Below the pieces are notes generated by a model. That model was not told the DNA's origin. It saw nothing but the letters and a program-made list of their open reading frames with translations, and made no database searches. The position numbers were made by a program, and so were the translations under genes. From an uncultured Acidimicrobiales bacterium (GTDB taxonomy: Bacteria > Actinomycetota > Acidimicrobiia > Acidimicrobiales > UBA10347): 28,085 nt of DNA. The stretch is from assembly GCA_937942965.1 (NCBI GenBank), contig CALDGN010000358.1:1-28085 (forward strand), given 5' to 3'. This document shows positions 15,489 through 23,177 of the stretch, in pieces (positions within the stretch are counted from its first letter, which is position 1; the number at the start of each line of letters is the position of its first letter).

Positions 15489-15947
15489 TTACTCGCCTGC
15501 GATGGCCATGACGATGTGTTCAAGCATCAGGCCCAGATAGCTGTAGGTCAGAAACAGCGACTGTTCGGTGTCGTCTTCGTAGTCGTCAATCTCGGTGTCT
15601 TCGCCGACCTTGAGTCGGGTGCCGATCACCAGTCGGAGGTCATTCACCGCGCTCATCCACGCCATCATCTGGTCTTCGTCGAGGCGCTTCGCGTCGAGTG
15701 TTTCTTCGACGGTGCTGAGCGCCGTCAGATGCTTCTCGTCGAGGTCGCTGCCGATCATCTCGGCGTACTGATCAGCGGCCTTTTCGTGATCGGGATAAGG
15801 GTTCGGCGAAAGGCGCCACGCAAGCTGGTCGTGTTCCTCGATGAGCTCACGGACCTGAGGGATCAGCTGTTCAAGGAGCTGACGCTCGGCCTGGGGAATC
15901 GTTATGGAGAAGCTGCCGTCGCCATTGCGACGGAATGAGAGAGCCAC
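15489..15947 (-). CDS. DUF2017-family protein
   Basis: A 152-residue, acidic, mostly helical cytoplasmic protein. The start MALSFRRNGDGSFSITIPQAERQLLEQL and the pattern of an acidic middle with a helical end (SYLGLMLEHIVMAIAG) match DUF2017, a family found directly after clpS in actinobacteria. Function unknown; the fixed neighbourhood suggests a link with Clp proteolysis. Start GTG 15947 with AGGAC about 9 nt upstream. It follows clpS by 24 nt on the same strand. Confidence 0.85.
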   Translation of the reverse strand: MALSFRRNGDGSFSITIPQAERQLLEQLIPQVRELIEEHDQLAWRLSPNPYPDHEKAADQYAEMIGSDLDEKHLTALSTVEETLDAKRLDEDQMMAWMSAVNDLRLVIGTRLKVGEDTEIDDYEDDTEQSLFLTYSYLGLMLEHIVMAIAGE

Positions 15948-15971
15948 GAGGTGCGTCCTGGAGATTGTTGA

Positions 15972-16268
15972 TCAGTCTTGGCTGAGCGTGGCCCAGAGGC
16001 CGTGCTCGTGCAGCCGGAACACGTCGAGCTCACACTTTTCGCGCGGCCCGTTCGACACGACCGCACGACCCTTTTCGTGCACATCGAGCATGAGCGCCGT
16101 GGCCTTTTCGCGGTTGTAACCGAACAGCTTCTGGAGCACGTGCGTGACGTAGCTCATGAGATTGATCGGGTCGTTCCACACGATCACCACCCACGGACGA
16201 TCGGGGTCGATCGTCGTGTCAGTCTCTTCAACTTCGTCGATCGTGGGGGTCGTGACCGGGGCAGTCAT
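15972..16268 (-). CDS. clpS: ClpS, N-end-rule adaptor of the Clp protease
   Basis: A 98-residue ClpS. It binds destabilising N-terminal residues and hands substrates to the ClpA/ClpC unfoldase. The core is clear: PWVVIVWNDPINLMSYVTHV (the NDP loop that closes the amino-acid pocket), then LQKLFGYNREKATALMLDVHEKGRAVV, and the C-terminal strand FRLHEHGLWATLSQD. The N-terminal ~22 residues are the usual flexible Thr/Asp-rich extension. The ATG overlaps the ctaA stop by 4 nt, so ClpS is translated with heme A synthase. Confidence 0.95.
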   Translation of the reverse strand: MTAPVTTPTIDEVEETDTTIDPDRPWVVIVWNDPINLMSYVTHVLQKLFGYNREKATALMLDVHEKGRAVVSNGPREKCELDVFRLHEHGLWATLSQD

Positions 16269-17242
16269 GGCACCAGTATGCGAGCGTCGTCGGCGCGGCC
16301 GTCGGTAATCCCGCGATCGATTGTCGGATCGTTCGACGAGATCGGAAGTTCAGTGGGTTCAGGCGAAGCATCAAGGTGGAACCAGAGCACGGCGATCCAA
16401 GTGAACGTCGCTCCGGCCACGTGGATTCCAACCAGGATCACGGGCACGCCGCTGAAGTACTGGATGTAGCCAACGGCGGCCTGCACGAGCAGCGATGCAA
16501 GCACGAGCCGCGCTCGCCACTGTTCGCCAGACGGCGCGTTGGTGCGGTGCAGGTGCCACAGGGTCGCGATCACCGTGATCACGAGCGCTGCAACGGTCAG
16601 CCCGTGGATGCGAGCGATGCTTGGAATCTCGAACGGAAGACGCTCGATCGCGTCGCCGTCGTGGCTTCCGCTGTGTGGCCCCGAACCGGTGACCAAGGTG
16701 CCGATAAAGATTGCGGCGAGCGTGAGCGCCGTAATCGGCCACCGGTACCAGCGTTGGCTGTACGAAGGCCGGCCGGCCGATGCGGTCGCGTCGCGGGGCG
16801 GGGGAGCGTCGTCGGTGCCAGCCCGGGCGTGGAGTATCACGGCGTTGGCGACCAACACCATCGACAACATGAAGTGCCACAGCACGAGCCACGGATTCAG
16901 GTGTGACAACACGACGAAGGCGCCCAGCACGATCTGGCCGATGACGCCGGCTACGAGACCGAGCGAGAGCCACAACAGGTCGCGGCGTTTGGGTGCTCGA
17001 AAGAACGAACCGAGCACGGCGGCGATCACGGCCAGCGAGACGAACCCGGTGATGACCCGGTTGACGAACTCGATCATCGCGTGGATCTCAAGGTCCGCGA
17101 TGAGCTGGTCTTCTTCGCAGGTCGGCCAATCGCTACAGCCCAGGCCGGACCCGGTCAGACGCACGGATGCGCCGGTGATGACGATCACGACCAAGGCGGC
17201 GAGGGCCGTGCCAGTGATGGCTCGGTAGCGCGCCGGAGACAT
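16265..17242 (-). CDS. ctaA: Heme A synthase (COX15/CtaA family)
   Basis: A 325-residue polytopic protein with about eight membrane spans. CtaA oxidises heme O to heme A for aa3-type oxidases. Recognisable features: GASVRLTGSGLGCSDWPTC with the extracytoplasmic Cys pair (Cys36, Cys42), HAMIEFVNRVITG (His54, Glu58), and later histidines in LVLWHFMLS, IARIHGLTV and VGIHVAGA that would bind heme. The position after Glu58 where many homologues have the HR pair is Asn61-Arg62 here; the actinobacterial form may share this. TACCGT ends 6 nt before ATG 17242, indicating a leaderless message. Divergent from gnd. Heme O would come from CtaB encoded 6 kb away. Confidence 0.9.
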   Translation of the reverse strand: MSPARYRAITGTALAALVVIVITGASVRLTGSGLGCSDWPTCEEDQLIADLEIHAMIEFVNRVITGFVSLAVIAAVLGSFFRAPKRRDLLWLSLGLVAGVIGQIVLGAFVVLSHLNPWLVLWHFMLSMVLVANAVILHARAGTDDAPPPRDATASAGRPSYSQRWYRWPITALTLAAIFIGTLVTGSGPHSGSHDGDAIERLPFEIPSIARIHGLTVAALVITVIATLWHLHRTNAPSGEQWRARLVLASLLVQAAVGYIQYFSGVPVILVGIHVAGATFTWIAVLWFHLDASPEPTELPISSNDPTIDRGITDGRADDARILVP

Positions 17243-17248
17243 GCCGTC

Positions 17249-17254
17249 ACGGTA
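17249..17254 (-). promoter_or_regulatory. -10 element of ctaA
   Basis: TACCGT on the minus strand, separated by 6 nt from the ctaA ATG. The same TAnnnT-6 nt-start layout recurs at 6706, 8850 and 9319. No clear -35; the 20-bp palindrome next to it could be a regulator site. Confidence 0.45.
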
Positions 17255-17256
17255 CC

Positions 17257-17276
17257 GGCCGTCCGGCCGGACGGCC
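17257..17276. promoter_or_regulatory. Perfect 20-bp palindrome between ctaA and gnd
   Basis: GGCCGTCCGGCCGGACGGCC equals its own reverse complement. It lies between the -10 candidates of the divergent ctaA and gnd genes. A second small hairpin, CCCGC-4 nt-GCGGG, follows at 17276-17289. Candidate operator for a dimeric regulator acting on both genes; it could also be only a GC-rich structure. Confidence 0.45.
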
Positions 17277-17290
17277 CCGCTGAAGCGGGC

Positions 17291-17296
17291 TAGGTT
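17291..17296 (+). promoter_or_regulatory. -10 element of gnd
   Basis: TAGGTT ends 7 nt before the GTG start at 17304. No ribosome binding site is present between them, so the gnd-zwf message is probably leaderless. Confidence 0.4.
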
Positions 17297-17303
17297 CCGA
17301 ACT

Positions 17304-18374
17304 GTGACTAGTGAAACTACCGCTCCGGCTCGCCAGGTTCATCTGGGGATGGTCGGACTCGGCCGCATGGGCTCAAACCTCGTCCACCGCCTCCAACTTG
17401 CGGGCCATTCTTGCGTCGGCTTTGACCGCAATCCCGATGCGGTGGCCACGATCGAGGGCTTCGGCGCTTCCGGCGCATCATCGCTCGAAGACATGGCCGA
17501 CCAGCTCGGCGCCGTGGGCGGTCGTCGTGCCGTCTGGGTGATGGTGCCGGCGGCGTTCGCTGGCGATGTGGTGCGTGAGGTCGCTGCCCTGCTTTCACCG
17601 GGCGACATCGTGATCGACGGCGGCAACAGCAATTGGCGAGACGACGTCGACCTGGCCGAAGAACTCGCCCCGAACGGCATCGAGTTCATGGACATCGGCA
17701 CCAGCGGTGGCGTGCACGGGCTTGAGCGTGGCTTCAGCCTGATGATCGGTGGCAGCGACGACGCGGTCGAGCACCTCACCCCAATCTTTGAAGCGCTTGC
17801 CCCGGGGGTCGAGGCCGCGGAGCGCACGACCGACGGGCCGCTTCGTCCCGGCGAAGCCGGCTGGTTGCATTGCGGTCCGAACGGCTCGGGCCACTTCGTC
17901 AAGATGATCCACAACGGCATCGAGTACGGAATGATGGCCGCCATCGCCGAAGGCCTCGCCGTGCTTGAACAAGCCGACCGGGGTCGGGTCGACCTCGAGA
18001 AAGATGCCGAGACGACACCGATGCGTGGCGGCAAGTACTACGAGTACGACATCGATGTCGGAGCAGTCGCCGAGGTCTGGCGCCGCGGCAGCGTGATCGC
18101 GTCGTGGCTCGTCGACCTCACCGCCGAAGCGCTTGCCGACGAAGGCGACCTGGCCAGCTATGCCGGTCACGTCAGCGATTCGGGCGAAGGTCGCTGGACC
18201 GCCCAAGCGGCGATTGACCTCGCCGTGCCGGCTCCGGTCATCAATGCATCGCTTACGTCGCGGTTCGCGAGCCGCGAGCGCGACGAGTTCGCCAACAAGG
18301 TGCTATCCGCCATGCGCGCCGGGTTCGGCGGTCATCGCGAGAAGAAGCCATCGCCCGAGGCGGGCGGCCAGTGA
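17304..18374 (+). CDS. gnd: 6-phosphogluconate dehydrogenase, short form
   Basis: A 356-residue decarboxylating 6-phosphogluconate dehydrogenase: 6-phosphogluconate to ribulose 5-phosphate and CO2 with reduction of NAD(P)+. The Rossmann loop is GLGRMG at 18-23. Substrate motifs are DGGNSNWRDD, DIGTSGGVHGLERGFSLMIGG-type (read here as DIGTSGG and FSLMIGG) and GSGHFVKMIHNGIEYGMM with the catalytic Lys and His-Asn. At about 350 residues it belongs to the short YqeC/Gnd-related group, not the ~470-residue classical enzyme. FDRNPDAV after the second strand has an Asp where NAD+-users often do, so NAD+ preference is possible. GTG 17304 chosen from the -10 spacing and the start of similarity. Coupled to zwf by GTGA. 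Confidence 0.9.
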   Translation: MTSETTAPARQVHLGMVGLGRMGSNLVHRLQLAGHSCVGFDRNPDAVATIEGFGASGASSLEDMADQLGAVGGRRAVWVMVPAAFAGDVVREVAALLSPGDIVIDGGNSNWRDDVDLAEELAPNGIEFMDIGTSGGVHGLERGFSLMIGGSDDAVEHLTPIFEALAPGVEAAERTTDGPLRPGEAGWLHCGPNGSGHFVKMIHNGIEYGMMAAIAEGLAVLEQADRGRVDLEKDAETTPMRGGKYYEYDIDVGAVAEVWRRGSVIASWLVDLTAEALADEGDLASYAGHVSDSGEGRWTAQAAIDLAVPAPVINASLTSRFASRERDEFANKVLSAMRAGFGGHREKKPSPEAGGQ

Positions 18375-19726
18375 GCAACCCCTGCGCCGAGGACATGTCA
18401 CAGACGCTGATCCTGTTCGGGATCACCGGCGACCTGGCCTTCAAGAAGTTGTTCCCCGCTCTCTACGAACTTGCCGTCGACGGCATCAAGCCCCAGGTCA
18501 TCGGCGTTGCTCGCAGCGACCGCGACGACGAGTCGATTCGCCAACGCGCACGCGAGTCGCTCGACGGGCGCGATCCCGCGGTCATCGACGAGCTTGCGTC
18601 ACGTATTCGCTATGTCCGTGGCAACTACACCGACCCGGACACCTACGAACGTCTCGCACAGGCGGTCGGCGATGACCCGATCCCGACGGCGTTCCTGGCG
18701 ATCCCGCCCGACCTCTTCGATGACGTCGCCACCGGCCTCGCCGGCGCTGGCCTCCAACGCGGTCGCATCGTCGTCGAGAAACCGTTCGGACGCGACATCG
18801 CATCGGCACGCGAACTCAACGCGATCCTCCACAAGCATTTCCCCGAAGAGTCGATCTTTCGCATCGATCACTTCCTCGGCAAAGAAGCCGTGATGAACCT
18901 GCTGGTGTTCCGGTTCGCGAACGCGATGCTCGAAGGCGTCTGGAACCGGCACCACATCAAACGGGTCACCATCACCATGGCCGAGTCGTTCGACATCAAG
19001 GGCCGAGGCGGGTTCTACGACGAGGTCGGCGCAATCCGCGACGTCGTGCAGAACCACCTGTTGCAGATGGTTGCGCTGTTGGCGATGGAACCGCCCGTCG
19101 ACGACTCTGCCGTGGCGCTGCGCGACGAAAAGATCAAGGTGCTGCGCGCCATGCGGACCGATGCCGATCACGCGGTCCGAGGCCAATACGTCGGCTACCT
19201 CGACGAGCCAGGCGTCGCGCCAGATTCTCGCACCGAGACCTTCGCCGCAATGGAGCTGTTCATCGACTCGTGGCGTTGGAGCGGCGTGCCGTTCGCGATC
19301 CGCGCCGGCAAGGCGATGGCCGAGACGCTGACCGAGGCGGTCATCGAGTTCAACGCGCCACCGACTGCGATGTTTGGCGGCGCCGACCGGACTGCGCACA
19401 GCAGCGTGCTGCGGTTCCGGATGAAGCCGGACAACGCAATCGTGCTGACGATGCAGGCCAAGACCCCAGGCGACGAGATGATCTCGGCGCCGGTTGACCT
19501 TGCCGTCGACTACGGCGAGGAACTGGGCGGCAGCGGTCCGGATCCGTACGAGCGTCTCATCGGCGATGCGCTTGCCGGCGACGCGCGCTTGTTCGCGCAT
19601 CAAGACGGCGTCGAGCAGAGTTGGCGCATCGTCGAGCCGTTGCTCGATACGGCGACGCCGGTGTTGCGCTACTCGCCCGGCAGCTGGGGTCCACCCGAAG
19701 CCGACAGCTTCGCCCCGCTGACCTAG
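18371..19726 (+). CDS. zwf: Glucose-6-phosphate 1-dehydrogenase
   Basis: A 451-residue enzyme, somewhat shorter than the usual 480-510. It oxidises glucose 6-phosphate to 6-phosphogluconolactone, feeding the gnd product upstream, so this is a compact oxidative pentose phosphate operon. FGITGDLAFKKLFPALYEL at 16-34 replaces the common GASGDLA loop. EKPFG is at 136-140 and the active-site motif RIDHFLGKE at 164-172. Further family blocks are ESFDIKGRGGFYDEVGAIRD and SWRWSGVPFAIRAGKAM (family: W.GVPfyiRtGK). GTG 18371 overlaps the gnd stop; ATG 18395 is an alternative start nearer to the conserved sequence. No opcA or pgl is present in the window. Confidence 0.92.
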   Translation: MSNPCAEDMSQTLILFGITGDLAFKKLFPALYELAVDGIKPQVIGVARSDRDDESIRQRARESLDGRDPAVIDELASRIRYVRGNYTDPDTYERLAQAVGDDPIPTAFLAIPPDLFDDVATGLAGAGLQRGRIVVEKPFGRDIASARELNAILHKHFPEESIFRIDHFLGKEAVMNLLVFRFANAMLEGVWNRHHIKRVTITMAESFDIKGRGGFYDEVGAIRDVVQNHLLQMVALLAMEPPVDDSAVALRDEKIKVLRAMRTDADHAVRGQYVGYLDEPGVAPDSRTETFAAMELFIDSWRWSGVPFAIRAGKAMAETLTEAVIEFNAPPTAMFGGADRTAHSSVLRFRMKPDNAIVLTMQAKTPGDEMISAPVDLAVDYGEELGGSGPDPYERLIGDALAGDARLFAHQDGVEQSWRIVEPLLDTATPVLRYSPGSWGPPEADSFAPLT

Positions 19727-19747
19727 CAGGCGGCCTTCGCTCCTCGG

Positions 19748-21004
19748 CTACTGCAGCCAGCCGGGCGGGCCCGACGGCAAGTTCGAGCTGAAGATCTGAT
19801 ACGCATTGCCGCCGTTGCGCTTCGCCGCGTACTGCGCACTGTCCGCGCGTCGCATCAACTCGTCGCGAGAAATCGCTGATCCGGTCGTGGCGATACCGAT
19901 GCTGGCTCCGAGTTGGAACGGGCCACCGGCGATCGAGAATGGCTCCGCGAACGCTGACTCAAGCCGTGCGCCGATCTCGCGAGGGTCATACGCGCGGGTG
20001 ATGAGCACGAGCTCGTCGCCGCCAACACGAGCGATCGTCTCGCCCTCGCGTTGCACGGCCCGCAAGCGTCGAGCGACGGCGACGAGGAGCTGATCGCCGG
20101 CCCGGTGCCCGTGGGTGTCGTTGACGTACTTGAAGTTGTCGAGGTCGATATAGGCGAGGCTCAGGTAGCGCGAGTGTCCGTCACGGAGTGCTGCCAGCTG
20201 GTGCTCGAGCTCTTCGTCGAACGCCATGCGGTTCGCGAGCTGCGTGAGCGGGTCAGTGCGAGCGAGCCGGTCAGCCTTGTGCACTGCCTCGGTCAGCCGC
20301 TCGTTGGCCAAGAGCGCCTTGTCGTTCGCTGCTTCAAGGATCGGAACCAGTTCTCGGTTGCGTTGGAGGGATCGCACCAGGTCGATCTGCAGCGTCCGTT
20401 GCTCGCCGGCGAGCACGATGCCATAGGCCCAAGCGACCGCAAACACCCACAGGAGCAGTCGAGCTTCGCCCGTCCCGTGCAGCGCATAGCCAGCGGCGCA
20501 GGTCGCGACATAGGTGCCGGTGAAGCTCACATAGGCCCGGGTGAATTGCGAGGAACTGATCGAGCCGGCCACCAAGATGCCGACCAGGATCGTGCCAAGA
20601 AGGGCCTGCCAACTCGCGGTGTCTGGCATCCCGAGCAAGGCCACCGATCCCCACATTGCTCCGAGCAAGAACTCAACGGGAGCGACGAGCCGGAACCAGC
20701 GGTCGAACGGGATGGACAAACGGCTGATGATTGTGGGGGTCGGGAGTGCAATCGCCATGATCACGCCCCAAGCCGTTAGCCCGGCCTGGTCCGCCTTGTT
20801 CCACAGCATGGCGATGATCGTGACCACGGCGATGGCGCCCGCAGCCGCGTTCTGATCGACGCCGAGGTAGTAGCGCTCGCGGAGAAGTTCGTTGGCCTCG
20901 GCGTCGAGGGGCGCGTCGGGGTTGCCCTCGGCTGGATCTTGGGCGCGGGTCGCCGACACCTGTGCCCTATCGGCAGTACGCGGACCGACATGAGTCAGCG
21001 CCAC
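19748..21004 (-). CDS. Membrane-bound diguanylate cyclase (GGDEF)
   Basis: A 418-residue protein with an N-terminal cytoplasmic tail of ~50 residues and about six hydrophobic segments (55-210). A helical linker (VRSLQRNRELVPILEAANDK...) leads to the GGDEF domain: DPLTQLANRMAF at 251, YIDLDNFKYVNDTHGHRAGD near 285 and the catalytic GGDEL at 328-332. A Leu in the last position is known in active cyclases. The inhibitory site is not kept: REGE stands where RxxD would be, so product feedback may be absent, in contrast to the cyclase at 1-1019. Start GTG 21004 has no good ribosome binding site. It converges with zwf, 21 bp apart. Confidence 0.9.
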   Translation of the reverse strand: MALTHVGPRTADRAQVSATRAQDPAEGNPDAPLDAEANELLRERYYLGVDQNAAAGAIAVVTIIAMLWNKADQAGLTAWGVIMAIALPTPTIISRLSIPFDRWFRLVAPVEFLLGAMWGSVALLGMPDTASWQALLGTILVGILVAGSISSSQFTRAYVSFTGTYVATCAAGYALHGTGEARLLLWVFAVAWAYGIVLAGEQRTLQIDLVRSLQRNRELVPILEAANDKALLANERLTEAVHKADRLARTDPLTQLANRMAFDEELEHQLAALRDGHSRYLSLAYIDLDNFKYVNDTHGHRAGDQLLVAVARRLRAVQREGETIARVGGDELVLITRAYDPREIGARLESAFAEPFSIAGGPFQLGASIGIATTGSAISRDELMRRADSAQYAAKRNGGNAYQIFSSNLPSGPPGWLQ

Positions 21005-21030
21005 GTTCGCTGCTTCAGGCCGACGCAGCT

Positions 21031-22500
21031 TCAGAAGAACGAAACCGAGAAGTCGTGGGCGATGAGGACGCCGTCGACCACGGCTTGCCAGCGCACGGTT
21101 GTGTTGCCGCCCAGCATGGCTGTCTCTGCGAGGCGGATCGAATGAGGTGCGGTCGCCCCGACCGCAAAGGGCGCTCCGGCCGTCTGTACGGGAACGCCCG
21201 CGATGATGTCGACCTGGGTCGATGGGTGGTCGGTGCCAACCTCGAGTTCACCGAAGCCGGTCGAGGAAAGCAGCGAGATCGTGGCCGAAGAACCAGCGAG
21301 CACTGCATCGTCGGTGCGTACTCGAGCGAGCCAGCCGGTTTGACCCGCCGGGCTGCTCATCACCGAGAGGTTCGATGTCGTTGCGCCGAGCTCGGCGAGG
21401 TCCCAAGAGAGCGATGCTTGATCGAGATAAGGCGTCACGCCGCTCGACGACGTGAGCGTTGCGCGTAGCGCTACGAAGCGATCACCGAAGTCGTGGGCGT
21501 AGTCGATTGGTTCGTTCGCCTCGTAGAAGGTTCCGGTCGTGCCATCAGGTCCTATGAACGGACCACTACCGGCAGCGACCGCTGATGCCCCGAAAGAGAG
21601 TTGGTACCGCACGTCGGTCCCGGGCGGAGTTGTTGCCAGCCCGCCGAGCAGGCCGAAAACGTTCGTGCCAGTCGCCAGCGTGTCGATGACGGGCGATGTC
21701 CAGGTCCCGCTTGTCGCCATTTGTCCAGCACCGCGAACACAAACAAAGTTCAGCGCCCCGTACCAGCCCGCGTGGGCGACGAAGAGGTCGACGGTGCTGT
21801 CCGGCGTGGTCGTCGTAAAGGTGTGCCACGTCGGGTTGTACAGCCCGCCAGTAACCGCATGGGGATCGAAGTCATCCAGCACCTGGACGCCCTCGATGGT
21901 CAGGTCGGTCTGGTTCTGGTTCGGTGGATTGTTGAAGCCGTTGATGATGCCGACCTCGACCTCGTAGACACCGGGAGCAGGAACCGGGATGTTGTAGGTG
22001 TACGTCGGCACGCCGCCGGCGGTGAAGGCGTACCGAATCGAGCGCCAGAGCGCGAAATCCGTGGTGTTGTTGACCGGCCGGTTCAACGAGAACGGCCCAC
22101 CGCCGCCGGTGAAGAAGGCGTCTTGTTGATAGAACGTGCCGTCCGCCCCGGTGAAATCGTTGCCGCCGGAATTGATGCACAGCTCGAACGGCGGTCCTGA
22201 CGCAAGTTCAACGGAGCTGCGGCCGGTGCTCGCGACGGTGTCGTCGAAGGTGCCGGTGTTCCAATCGGCGGTGGCGGCCCACACGATTTGCTGCGCGTCT
22301 TGGTAGTCGAAGAACCGGGGCCCCGCCGTCGTCGCAGGTACGTCGGCTTCGAGATGGTTCGCAATGAGCACCTCGGCCGAGACGGTCATTGGCAAGAGCA
22401 GTGTCCACAACAATGCGATCGAGAGCGCGCGCAGCGGGGCGCGACGGCGCGCCGAAAGGTCGCTGATTCGAGGGGACACACTGAGCGAATCGGCCCACAC
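21031..22500 (-). CDS. Secreted protein with a malectin-like domain
   Basis: An exported protein of about 490 residues. The signal peptide has an Arg-rich n-region, a core ALSIALLWTLLLPMTVSA and cleavage before EVLIANH. Residues ~45-260 resemble the malectin/carbohydrate-binding jelly roll: ALWRSIRYAF, YTYNIPVPAPGVYEVEVGII, NPTWHTFTTTTPDSTVDLFV and GALNFVCV. The rest is beta-rich (GTWTSPVIDTLATGTN...) and ends FSVSFF with no anchor. Probably binds sugars at the cell surface or outside; no catalytic motif seen. The start is uncertain: GTG 22500 (preceded by CACAAT and 6 nt), TTG 22521 or GTG 22479. It is divergent from the Pro-rich gene. Confidence 0.7.
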   Translation of the reverse strand: MWADSLSVSPRISDLSARRRAPLRALSIALLWTLLLPMTVSAEVLIANHLEADVPATTAGPRFFDYQDAQQIVWAATADWNTGTFDDTVASTGRSSVELASGPPFELCINSGGNDFTGADGTFYQQDAFFTGGGGPFSLNRPVNNTTDFALWRSIRYAFTAGGVPTYTYNIPVPAPGVYEVEVGIINGFNNPPNQNQTDLTIEGVQVLDDFDPHAVTGGLYNPTWHTFTTTTPDSTVDLFVAHAGWYGALNFVCVRGAGQMATSGTWTSPVIDTLATGTNVFGLLGGLATTPPGTDVRYQLSFGASAVAAGSGPFIGPDGTTGTFYEANEPIDYAHDFGDRFVALRATLTSSSGVTPYLDQASLSWDLAELGATTSNLSVMSSPAGQTGWLARVRTDDAVLAGSSATISLLSSTGFGELEVGTDHPSTQVDIIAGVPVQTAGAPFAVGATAPHSIRLAETAMLGGNTTVRWQAVVDGVLIAHDFSVSFF

Positions 22501-22552
22501 CTGCCGATTGTGAGTCCTCAACTTCGATCTGATTCGGCCGATTCAACGCACT

Positions 22553-23026
22553 ATGTGCCAGACCCCCACGCCGGAGCGACGAGCAGAGAGCCGTCAGGTT
22601 CGAACCCGTCTCGGGCGAGCGAGTGTGGCCGCAGTCGGCTTTCTCGTCATCCTTGCAATTTCGCTGGCTGGCTATGAGGCGACCGCGTCTGGTGCAGGCG
22701 CAGCGATCCAACCGGTGCCGACGGCGATTGCCTTCGTGCCCGTGCACCCCGAGATCCCCATCGAACGGGCGACCCAAGCTGCGTTCTTGCGGGCGGCGCC
22801 CGAATGGCGCATGGTTGCACCGCCCGCGCCTGCAGATCTGAAGGGCGATCAGGGCACCGAGATCCCGTTCGAGTCGTGCTCGCTGCCGTGCATTGCACCT
22901 GAATCCGAGAACGACGCTGCGCCGGATACCGGTTCAAGCCCGGAGCCCGCTCCTAGCCCGGCGCCCGTTCCTAGCCCGGACGCCGATCCAAGCCCGGATC
23001 CCGATTCCGACGACGTAACCGAGTAG
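22553..23026 (+). CDS. Membrane-anchored or secreted protein with Pro/Ser/Asp repeat tail
   Basis: A 157-residue protein of unknown function. A basic N-terminus (residues 1-24) and the hydrophobic segment VAAVGFLVILAISLAGYEA form a signal peptide or anchor. Residues 50-120 form a small extracytoplasmic part with two cysteines (ESCSLPC). The tail has four six-residue units of the type SPEPAP, SPAPVP, SPDADP, SPDPDS, encoded by four 18-bp tandem repeats. Such tails often span the cell wall or become glycosylated; that is inference. ATG 22553 has no evident ribosome binding site. Confidence 0.65.
   Translation: MCQTPTPERRAESRQVRTRLGRASVAAVGFLVILAISLAGYEATASGAGAAIQPVPTAIAFVPVHPEIPIERATQAAFLRAAPEWRMVAPPAPADLKGDQGTEIPFESCSLPCIAPESENDAAPDTGSSPEPAPSPAPVPSPDADPSPDPDSDDVTE
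22937..23008 (+). repeat. Four 18-bp tandem repeats inside the Pro-rich tail
   Basis: AGCCCG recurs at 22937, 22955, 22973 and 22991, exactly 18 bp apart, with variable bases in the second half of each unit. Being a multiple of three, unit gain or loss would keep the frame and change tail length. Confidence 0.8.
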
Positions 23027-23163
23027 CGAACGCTCGCCCCGCAACTGCGTGAGCCGGTCCTCGATCGACACTTCAAGGCGTTTCGCAGTCTTTCGCTCGA
23101 TCTGAGCCGCGGGATCCTGTGAAACCGCCCGACGCGGGTACTCGAAAGCCGCGCGGTCCCGGT

Positions 23164-23169
23164 TAGCAT
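23164..23169 (+). promoter_or_regulatory. Possible -10 of ctaB
   Basis: TAGCAT ends 8 nt before ATG 23178 (5 nt before an in-frame GTG at 23175). The same eight bases TAGCATCG recur at 24276-24283 in the ctaD leader. No clear -35. Confidence 0.35.
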
Positions 23170-23177
23170 CGCCAGTG

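Noticed and set aside
18599..19603. 334-codon minus-strand open frame opposite zwf
   Set aside because: Antisense shadow; zwf motifs on the plus strand are conclusive.
22937..23008. Regular 18-bp repeats considered as a CRISPR array
   Set aside because: Units are too short, have no spacers and encode an in-frame Pro/Ser/Asp tail.
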